Part shown: positions 33,283 to 40,467 of the stretch, one piece after another
Layout of the letters: every line of letters begins with the position of its first letter
How positions within the stretch are numbered: the stretch's first letter is position 1
Source of the DNA: Streptomyces sp. NBC_00663
GTDB lineage: Bacteria; Actinomycetota; Actinomycetes; Streptomycetales; Streptomycetaceae
DNA length: 64,000 bases
NCBI RefSeq assembly: GCF_036226885.1
Contig: NZ_CP109027.1
Location: 1,116,001-1,180,000, forward strand
Direction: 5' to 3'
Notes under the pieces: generated by a model
What the model was told of the DNA's origin: nothing
The model's input: only the letters and a program-made list of their open reading frames with translations
The model's database searches: none
Program-made: the position numbers and the translations under genes

Positions 33283-34992
33283 GTGACCAAGCGGCTGGTG
33301 TTTCTCAGTCACACCTCGGAGTTGCGGCGGCATCCGGGCGATCTGTCGTATGTCGAGGCGGCGGAGAAGGCCGTCATCCGCGCGAGAGACGCTCTGATCG
33401 ACATGGCGTACTTCACCGCCGTGGAGGACACGCCCGCCGAACTCTGCCGCGGCAAGGTCCGCGAGTCCGAAGTCTACGTCGGCATCATCGGGTTCCGTTA
33501 CGGCTCCCCGGTCCGGGGCGAGGAAGAGCTGTCCTACACCCAGCTGGAGTTCAGGGAGGCGACCCGGATCGGGCTGCCGCGCCATGTGTTCCTGCTCGCC
33601 AGGGACCAGGACGTGGGGCTGCCGCCCGCCGCGGTGATGTGCGAACACGGCGGCCGGCAGGAGGAGTTCCGGCAGGAGCTGCTCGACAGCGGCATCACTG
33701 TCCAAGAGGTCCGCAGCCCGCAGGACCTGGAGAAGCTGCTGCTGCACGCACTGCTGGCCTCCGACACTCCCGTCCCGACGGCCGCCCTGCCCCGCACACC
33801 GACATCGCTGGACGCGCCGGCCTGGCAAGGGCTCGCCGACCTGCTCCGGGGTGCGGCGCCGACGGCGTGGGTCGAGAAGGCGTACCAGTGGTCCTTCTGC
33901 GCGCAAGGCGGCGCGGGCCAGGCGGCCGCGCCGTTCCAGATGCCCACCGGGGACCTCTACGACTGGGCGCTTGACCTGGACGCGCGCGAACAGGTCGGTG
34001 CCGGGCTGCCGAAGGTCGTGGCGTTCGCGCACGCTCTCGCGGCCGGGTTCAGGACCGGTGAGGGCTTTGCCGGAACACGGCGTGCGGGCGCGCTGCGCGC
34101 GTGGGTACGTGAGGTCCGGCAGCGGTTCGGCCTCCCCGAACTGCCGCGGGTTCCCGACCTGACCTCCTTCGAGGTCGCGCTGTTCGTGCGGCTCGATCAG
34201 GATCTCCAGGACCCGGCACAGGTGTTCGTCGACATCTCGCTGTACTCACCGTCCGACCCTTCGCACTGGAAACGGGTGCAGCCCCGGGAGGACGCGAGCG
34301 ACCGTCTCAGAGTCCCCCTGGACGGGGTGCGCGAAGTCATGCAGCAGTGCCTGCGCGATTTCCAAGCACACGCCCGGACGCTGCGCGGCGAGGGAGCGGG
34401 TTGCCGACGCCCCCCGAAGCTCATGGGCATCGAATTCGCCGTCAGCGAGTCGTTGTTGGAGATCGACTTCGACCAGTGGCTGTGCAAGCTCGGCGTGGAC
34501 GAGCCGTGGAAGCTCGGGGCGCGGTACGAAGTGGTGGTCAGCTGCCCGAACGCCCGGAACATCGCCGACTTCGACCATCTGTGGTGGGCCCGTTGGGACT
34601 GGCTCCACGACCCTGACGCGCAGGACGACAAACCGGCCGCCTTCTGGCTCGGCGCCGAGGAGCTCGCCCGGCTGAGCACGCATCGCGACAACTGGGAGCA
34701 GTGGGAACACCATCCCGCCTGCGTCGCCATCGCGGCGGACGAGGCCGAACCGGCCTGGCGCGCCGCGCTCCACCTCGGCATGCCCGTCCTCGTATGGCGG
34801 CGGGCGGCCCGCGTCTCGGGGCCGGGGCTGTCGGAGCTGTTGACCATCGAGAGCGCCGAGGACGTCAGACAACTGCCGCAGTCCGTACGGACCTTGCGCC
34901 GAGGTGACGACGATCCCGGACTCGTCCTCCTCTGGGACGATCCGAACCACCCCCTGAAGAACATGCCCTACTCCGACGCGAGCTTCGTCTGA
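33283..34992 (+). CDS. DUF4062 protein with VMAP-C-like C-terminal region (conflict-system component)
   Basis: A 569-residue soluble protein. Residues 2-95 match DUF4062: KRLVFLSHTSELRRHPGDLSYVEAAEKAVIRARDALIDMAYFTA and a conserved VYVGIIGFRYGSPV, an N-terminal Rossmann-like domain found in STAND-linked signalling proteins. Residues 175-569 resemble the C-terminal region of vWA-MoxR-associated proteins (LRAWVREVRQRFGLPELPRV, VFVDISLYSPSDPSHW, LLEIDFDQWLCKLG, LGARYEVVVSCPNARN, GMPVLVWRRAA). No catalytic motif is obvious in that tail; such proteins are thought to act as adaptors that receive NTPase output. GTG at 33283 with GGGGTGGG. Its TGA shares an A with the ATG of the MoxR gene, and all three genes to 40336 are coupled. 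Confidence 0.75.
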   Translation: MTKRLVFLSHTSELRRHPGDLSYVEAAEKAVIRARDALIDMAYFTAVEDTPAELCRGKVRESEVYVGIIGFRYGSPVRGEEELSYTQLEFREATRIGLPRHVFLLARDQDVGLPPAAVMCEHGGRQEEFRQELLDSGITVQEVRSPQDLEKLLLHALLASDTPVPTAALPRTPTSLDAPAWQGLADLLRGAAPTAWVEKAYQWSFCAQGGAGQAAAPFQMPTGDLYDWALDLDAREQVGAGLPKVVAFAHALAAGFRTGEGFAGTRRAGALRAWVREVRQRFGLPELPRVPDLTSFEVALFVRLDQDLQDPAQVFVDISLYSPSDPSHWKRVQPREDASDRLRVPLDGVREVMQQCLRDFQAHARTLRGEGAGCRRPPKLMGIEFAVSESLLEIDFDQWLCKLGVDEPWKLGARYEVVVSCPNARNIADFDHLWWARWDWLHDPDAQDDKPAAFWLGAEELARLSTHRDNWEQWEHHPACVAIAADEAEPAWRAALHLGMPVLVWRRAARVSGPGLSELLTIESAEDVRQLPQSVRTLRRGDDDPGLVLLWDDPNHPLKNMPYSDASFV

Positions 34993-36122
34993 TGGCCCGC
35001 CCCGCACGTGAAACGCCCATGACCGGAGGTGCCGTGAACGACTGGTGGATCTACAAGGGCGAGGGCCCGGCCGCGGAGCGGCTGAACCGGCTCGCCGTAC
35101 ACCGGCCGGAGTGGCGCGTGTTCGACGGTGAGATCGACGAGGACTACGCGGTTCCCGCGCTGACCGAGGCCGACACGGAGCGGGGCGCCGGTTACATCGC
35201 CGACGCCCCGGAGATCGACCTCGTCAACACCGCGCTCCTGCTGCGCCGGCCGCTGCTGGTCACCGGGGTGCCGGGCGTCGGCAAGTCCACGCTCGCGCAC
35301 AGCATCGCCGAGAACCTGGGGCTCGGCCCGGTGTTGCGCTGGACCGTCACCAGCCGGACCACGCTGCGGGACGGGCTGTACCGGTATGACGCGCTGCGAC
35401 GCCTGGAGGACGCGAACCTTCGGCGGTTGGAGGGCCCTGGACGCCGGCGGCTGGAAGGCTCACGGCTACGGCGACTGGAGGGCGCGCGCCTCCGCAGGAT
35501 CGAGAGGGAGCCGGGCGAGGAGGGCGCCTCGGGCATCGGCCGGTATCTCCAACTCGGGCCGCTGGGCACCGCGTTCGTACCCACGGCACGCCCGCGTGTC
35601 CTGCTCATCGACGAGATCGACAAGGGCGACATCGATCTGCCGGGCGACCTGTTGACCGTACTGGACGAGGGAAGCTTCGACATCCCGGAACTCGTGCGCA
35701 TGTCGGACGCCTCGCCGCGGGTCTCCGTCGGCACCGACGACCAGTCGGGCCTGGCCCGGATCACGAACGGCAGGGTGCGCTGCCACGCGTTCCCGATCGT
35801 GGTCCTCACCAGCAACGGCGAGCGCGAGTTCCCGCCCGCGTTCCTGCGCCGTTGCATCCGGCTCAGCCTGCCCCTGCCCGGCGAGGACAAGCTCCATCGC
35901 ATCCTCGTACGCCGCATCGGTCAGGAGGCCGCCGACGCGGCCCGGGCCGAGGGCGGTGTCATCGAGACCTTCCTCAAGCGCCGCAACAGCGGCGAGCTGG
36001 CGACCGACCAGCTCCTCAACGCGGTCCAGCTCCGGCTCGCCGGGGCCTGGACGGCGCCCGAGGATCTCGGCCGGCTGGCCGAGGCGACCATGCACCGGCT
36101 GAGCGGACCCGACGCACAGTGA
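34992..36122 (+). CDS. MoxR-type AAA+ ATPase with octapeptide-repeat insertion
   Basis: A 376-residue ATPase. Walker A GVPGVGKS (92-99), Walker B VLLIDEIDKGD (203-213), sensor-1 region VVLTSNGEREFPPAFLRRCIRLSLPLP with the arginine finger segment. The N-terminus NDWWIYKGEG is characteristic of the actinobacterial MoxR partners of SAV_2336-type proteins. Between strand 2 and Walker B sits a run of five octapeptides (residues 134-173, consensus LRRLEGxR), absent from ordinary MoxR proteins. Starts: ATG 34992 overlaps the upstream stop; GTG 35034, just after GGAGG, gives VNDWWIYKG and may be the real one. Its stop overlaps the next gene (GTGA). Confidence 0.88.
   Translation: MARPARETPMTGGAVNDWWIYKGEGPAAERLNRLAVHRPEWRVFDGEIDEDYAVPALTEADTERGAGYIADAPEIDLVNTALLLRRPLLVTGVPGVGKSTLAHSIAENLGLGPVLRWTVTSRTTLRDGLYRYDALRRLEDANLRRLEGPGRRRLEGSRLRRLEGARLRRIEREPGEEGASGIGRYLQLGPLGTAFVPTARPRVLLIDEIDKGDIDLPGDLLTVLDEGSFDIPELVRMSDASPRVSVGTDDQSGLARITNGRVRCHAFPIVVLTSNGEREFPPAFLRRCIRLSLPLPGEDKLHRILVRRIGQEAADAARAEGGVIETFLKRRNSGELATDQLLNAVQLRLAGAWTAPEDLGRLAEATMHRLSGPDAQ
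35391..35510 (+). repeat. Five 24-bp coding repeats inside the AAA gene
   Basis: Encodes ALRRLEDA, NLRRLEGP, GRRRLEGS, RLRRLEGA, RLRRIERE. DNA identity between copies is moderate, so codons have diverged while the RRLE core is kept. Charge alternation suggests a helical, possibly surface-exposed arm. Confidence 0.85.
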
Positions 36123-39100
36123 TCTCCGACCTGTTGTCGCTGCTGGCCCAGGGCGGGGTCGACGACCCCACGCCCGAGGAGTTGGCGGACATCCTGTGGC
36201 TGGCCCAACAGGTGCTGCCGCAGGGTCGGGCGCCCGGAGACGCGGGCGACGGGGCGGACGGCGGGTCCGCGGCCGGCTCCGCACCCGAGGGATCCGCCGA
36301 GCACACCCCGGCGGATGCGGAGTCCGGGCCGGACTATGAAGTAGTGCCCGCGGACGAGGAGTTCGTGGACATCCACGTCCCCGGCGGCGAGCACGACGAC
36401 GACTCCGCCGGGCCTGGCGGCACGCCCGTGCTGGTCCCGGCCACGGGGTCACTCCCCCACACCCTGGCGCTGACAAGGGCGTTGAAGCCGCTCGCGCGCA
36501 AGGTCCCGTCCCGTACGGCCTTCGAGCTCGACGAAGAGGCGACGGTGGCGCGGCTGGTGGACGAGGACATCCTCCTGCCCGTCCTGCGTCCCGAACCGGC
36601 GCGGTGGCTCAGCCTCGCCCTCGTGGTCGACTCCGGTCCCTCCATGAGCCTGTGGCAGGACGAGATCCATGAGCTCCAGCACGAGGTGGCACGCCTGGGC
36701 GCCTTCCGCAACCTGCGGCGCTGGAACCTGCTGCCCTCCGCCGACGGCGCCACCGTCGAACTGCGGCCGCATCCCGCCGCCAGCCGTCCCGCCCGGCATC
36801 CGCGCGAGGTCGTCGATCCGGCGGGCGCCCAGCTGATCGTCGTACTCAGCGACACGGCCGGGGCGATGTGGCGTACGGGCGCGGCGCATCGGTTGCTGGC
36901 CGACTGGGGCCGGCATTCCCAGGTGGCCCTCGCTCATCTGCTCCCGGCGGAGTTGTGGAGCCGCGTGGGGTTGACGCCCACGCCGGCCCGCATTCATATT
37001 CCGCAACCGGGGTTGCCCAACAGCCGCTGGCGAACCGAACGTCTGGTGCCGACCAGCCTCGGCTCGGCGGGCATCCCCGTGCCGGTGGTCGATCTCGAAC
37101 CCCGGTCCTTGCGCGCCTGGGCGGAGATGACGGCGGGCAGTGGGCGGTGGACGACGTCGGCCGCGATGTTCGTGCCGGGGGCGCGCCGGGGTACGTCCCG
37201 GCGTTCCGCGGTGGCAGCGGTACCGGCCGGGGCGGAGGACACGATCCGGCGGTTCCGCGTCACTGCGTCTCCGCGCGCCTGGAAGCTGGCGGGGCTGCTG
37301 TCCGCGCACTCGCCGGTGACCGTTCCGTTGGCCCGGCTGGTGCAGCGGGCGATGCTGGGAGATGCGTCGCGTGGGGACCTGGCCGAGGTGTTCCTCGGGG
37401 GACTTCTGCGCCGTACGGCGGAGCCTTCCGTGCTCGGGGAGTTGCGGTTCGAGTTCCAGGCGGGCGTCCGTGAGGCACTGCTCGGCGCGCAGTACCGGGA
37501 TGACGTCGAGGCGGTTCGGGAGCTCGTACGGACTCAGGTCACCGCTTATCTGCGGCCTCGCTTCGGGAGCCCGCGCAGCGTGCGGGGTGCGGTGGCCGGT
37601 CCGGCGGGGCCGGGCGTGACGGTGGGGGCGGAGGGGGAGGCGTATGCGCGGGCCTCTCGGGGCGACCTGTTGCGGATGGGGGCGACGGTCGCGGCCGCCG
37701 CTCAGGAACCAGAGGAAGCGTCTGTCGCAGAGGAGGCCAACCGGCAGACCGTGTTCATCAGTTATGCGGGTGCGGACCGCGCCTGGGCCGAGTGGGTGGC
37801 GTGGCATCTGAACGCGGCGGGATTCGCGGTCGAACTCGACATCTGGCACTGGCGGACCGGGGACGACTTCGTCAGTCAGCTGGACGCGGCGCTCGAGCGT
37901 GCGAGCATGGTGGTGGCGCTGTTCTCGAAGGCCTATTTCGATCCAGGGCGTTGGACCGACGTGGAGATGATGTCGGCGGCCGTCGCCAGGCACCGTCTCA
38001 TCCCTCTGGCGGTAGAGCCGCTGACAGGCGACGACATCCCGGCACTGCTGGCAGCCCGCGTGCGCAAAGAACTCCACGGTCTTGAGGAGTCCGAGGCAGT
38101 CGAGGCCCTGATGGGAGCCGTGGTGGGTGCGACACGGCCGTCGGATCCTCCTCCGTTCCCCGGCGCGCCCGAGCGTAGTCCCCTGGTGACGCCCAGGTTC
38201 CCGAGCGACCAGCGGACGCCGCAGGTATGGAACGTCCGGCGCCGCAATCCTGACTTCGTCGGCCGCGAGGACGTGCTCAGGCATGTACGTGAGGCCCTGC
38301 TCACCGACAACCGGGCCGCGATTCAAGTGCTGCACGGTCTGGGCGGGGTCGGCAAGAGCCAGATCGCGGTGGAGTACGCCCATCGTTTCGCCGGTCAGTA
38401 CGACATCGTCTGGTGGATCGACGCCGAACAGGGCGCTCGACTGCCAGCAGGGTACGCGGAGTTGGCCGAGCGCCTGGGCATCAATCGTCCGTACGCGGGG
38501 AGCAAGGTGAACGCCAGATACGCGCTGGAGCACCTGCGCACGAACGACCGGTGGCTCATCGTGCTGGACAACGCCGACGACCCCTCAACCTTGCCGCCAT
38601 GGCTGCCCGAAGGCCCCGGCCACGTCCTCATCACGTCCCGCAACCCCTCCTGGCATCGCATCGCTCGCAGCGTCGCCCTGGACACCTTCTCCCGCGCCGA
38701 CTCCCTGCGCTATCTGGAGAGCCGGCTGCCCGGCGTCAGCAGCGCGGAGGCGAACGCCCTGGCCGACGAACTCGGTGACCTGCCGCTGGCTCTCACCCAG
38801 GCTGTCGGGGTGGTGGCCAGTGGCATGACCGTCGACACTTACCGTGCCCGTCTCCTGCACAACTCGGCGGAGCTGCTACGGCTTGGCGAGGCCCCCGAGT
38901 ATCCGACGTCCCTCTCGGCTTCGGTGAGTATCGCCGCCGAACGCCTCGCCCTCGACCATCCCGGCTCCATCCAACTCCTCAGCCTCGGCGCCTTCTTCGG
39001 CCCCGATCCGATTCCGCTGGCCTGGCTGGAGCACGCGCGCGGACCGTTGCTCGCCGATGCCGACGACTTCGCATGGCCGAGCAGTGCCCTGATGCCTCTC

Positions 39101-40336
39101 ACGCGCTACGGTCTGGCCCGCGTCGACCCAGAGAGCGTCCAGATCCATCGTCTGACGCAGGCCGTCCAACGGGACCGTGTGGAACCGTCACGGGCAGCCG
39201 CACTGCGCCGGGAGGTCACCTTCGTCCTGGAGTCGGCCACGCCGGGGGACCCCGACCTGCCCGAGTTCTGGCCGCAGTGGGAAGAACTCACAGCGCACCT
39301 CTCCGGTCGGCCGCGCCCCGACAACACCGACCGGTTCACCCTGTGCCGCACGCTCCTCGGCTCGGTCCGCTATCTGATCCGCAGCGGCCGGCTCCAGGAA
39401 GCTCACCGCATGTGCGGGGAGATCCATGAACTCTGGTCCGACCACTTCGGAGCGGACTACCCCGAAACCTTGGCATGGGCTGCGTCCCGTGCCGAGGCGG
39501 AGGCGGCGCTCGGTAGGTACGCCGATGCTCACCGGCTGGCCCTGGACGTCCTCGAACGACGACGCCGCGTCCTCGGTGACGACCACCCCGACACCGTCAC
39601 TTCCGTGAACGGCCTGGCCCAGGTCCTCAACGCCCTTGGCGAGTACGAGGAGGCACGCCGACTCTTCGAGGAGGCCCTCCAGCGAAGCCGACGGGTCCTC
39701 GGCGACGATCATCCTGACACCCTCGCCTCCTCGAACAGCCTGGCCATCGCTCTCATTGCACTCGGCGAGCACGAGGACGCACGCCTACTGCTCGAAGACG
39801 TCCTTGACCGTCGCCGCCGCGTCCTGGGCGAAGACCATCCTGACGCCCTCGCCTCGGCGGGCAACCTTGCCGCCGCCCACAACTCGCTCCGCGAATCCCA
39901 TCAGGCCCGCATGCTGGCCCAGGACGTACTGGAACGTTGCCGTCGCGTACTGGGCGACGACCACCCCAGCACCCTCGCCGTGACGACCACTCTGGCCATC
40001 GCAGTGAGCGAACTCGGCGAGCAGGCAGAGGCACGACCGCTTGCCGAGGACAGCCTGCACAGGCTTCGCCGCGCCATGGGCGAGGACCACCCGACGACGC
40101 TTAAAGCAGCTCACATTCTGGCCGTCATCCTCAACCGCCTTGGCGGTCACCACCGCGAAGCCGCCGTCCTGCTCGAGGACACACTCGCTCGCAACCGCCG
40201 GGTACTCGGTGCCGACCACCCGAACACGGGAAGCGTCCTCCAGGCCCTTGCCGCGACGTATCAGGCCATGGGCCTGGCCCGCAAAGCACAGAAGCTTCTC
40301 TCCTCCCCCGCCAAGCCGCGCAAGCCTCGCCGTTGA
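36119..40336 (+). CDS. SAV_2336-type / TIR / NB-ARC (STAND) / TPR fusion protein
   Basis: A 1405-residue multidomain protein. Residues 1-35 (ISDLLSLLAQGGVDDPTPEELADILWLAQ) and about 115-410 form a SAV_2336-type N-terminal region with a vWA-like core; its MIDAS is degenerate (Asp171-SGP-Ser175 instead of DxSxS). TIR: residues 542-670 (QTVFISYAGADRAWAEWVAWHL), keeping Trp612 and Glu616 in WTDVE, the NADase-type position. NB-ARC: P-loop GLGGVGKS (740-747), Walker B RWLIVLDNADD, TSRN, GDLPLAL. TPR: about 1085-1395, kinesin-light-chain-like repeats with VLGDDHPDT. Predicted to sense something through the TPRs, switch by NTP binding and fire the TIR. The NB-ARC/TPR part resembles FxsT, but no FxsA or FxsB gene is nearby. 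GTG at 36119 overlaps the MoxR stop. Confidence 0.85.
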   Translation: MISDLLSLLAQGGVDDPTPEELADILWLAQQVLPQGRAPGDAGDGADGGSAAGSAPEGSAEHTPADAESGPDYEVVPADEEFVDIHVPGGEHDDDSAGPGGTPVLVPATGSLPHTLALTRALKPLARKVPSRTAFELDEEATVARLVDEDILLPVLRPEPARWLSLALVVDSGPSMSLWQDEIHELQHEVARLGAFRNLRRWNLLPSADGATVELRPHPAASRPARHPREVVDPAGAQLIVVLSDTAGAMWRTGAAHRLLADWGRHSQVALAHLLPAELWSRVGLTPTPARIHIPQPGLPNSRWRTERLVPTSLGSAGIPVPVVDLEPRSLRAWAEMTAGSGRWTTSAAMFVPGARRGTSRRSAVAAVPAGAEDTIRRFRVTASPRAWKLAGLLSAHSPVTVPLARLVQRAMLGDASRGDLAEVFLGGLLRRTAEPSVLGELRFEFQAGVREALLGAQYRDDVEAVRELVRTQVTAYLRPRFGSPRSVRGAVAGPAGPGVTVGAEGEAYARASRGDLLRMGATVAAAAQEPEEASVAEEANRQTVFISYAGADRAWAEWVAWHLNAAGFAVELDIWHWRTGDDFVSQLDAALERASMVVALFSKAYFDPGRWTDVEMMSAAVARHRLIPLAVEPLTGDDIPALLAARVRKELHGLEESEAVEALMGAVVGATRPSDPPPFPGAPERSPLVTPRFPSDQRTPQVWNVRRRNPDFVGREDVLRHVREALLTDNRAAIQVLHGLGGVGKSQIAVEYAHRFAGQYDIVWWIDAEQGARLPAGYAELAERLGINRPYAGSKVNARYALEHLRTNDRWLIVLDNADDPSTLPPWLPEGPGHVLITSRNPSWHRIARSVALDTFSRADSLRYLESRLPGVSSAEANALADELGDLPLALTQAVGVVASGMTVDTYRARLLHNSAELLRLGEAPEYPTSLSASVSIAAERLALDHPGSIQLLSLGAFFGPDPIPLAWLEHARGPLLADADDFAWPSSALMPLTRYGLARVDPESVQIHRLTQAVQRDRVEPSRAAALRREVTFVLESATPGDPDLPEFWPQWEELTAHLSGRPRPDNTDRFTLCRTLLGSVRYLIRSGRLQEAHRMCGEIHELWSDHFGADYPETLAWAASRAEAEAALGRYADAHRLALDVLERRRRVLGDDHPDTVTSVNGLAQVLNALGEYEEARRLFEEALQRSRRVLGDDHPDTLASSNSLAIALIALGEHEDARLLLEDVLDRRRRVLGEDHPDALASAGNLAAAHNSLRESHQARMLAQDVLERCRRVLGDDHPSTLAVTTTLAIAVSELGEQAEARPLAEDSLHRLRRAMGEDHPTTLKAAHILAVILNRLGGHHREAAVLLEDTLARNRRVLGADHPNTGSVLQALAATYQAMGLARKAQKLLSSPAKPRKPRR

Positions 40337-40356
40337 TCCAAGACCGGCCCGCTGTC

Positions 40357-40385
40357 TTGACGTGTTCACTTCCGTCGCGAAGCAT
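40357..40385 (+). promoter_or_regulatory. Candidate promoter of the GH30 gene
   Basis: TTGACG (40357-40362), 17 bp, AAGCAT (40380-40385), 83 bp upstream of the ATG at 40468. The leader also holds GCGCCCC in tandem (40431-40455). Confidence 0.4.
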
Positions 40386-40467
40386 GCTTGGAGACTGATC
40401 GCTTCTGGTCGATTCTGTGTATCCCCATGCCCCGCGCCCCGCGCCCCGCGCCCCGGAAGGGAGTTCC

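Noticed and set aside
33283-40336. Prophage or integrative-element origin for the conflict locus
   Set aside because: No integrase, attachment-site repeats, tRNA or composition change at its borders; codon usage looks like that of the neighbours.
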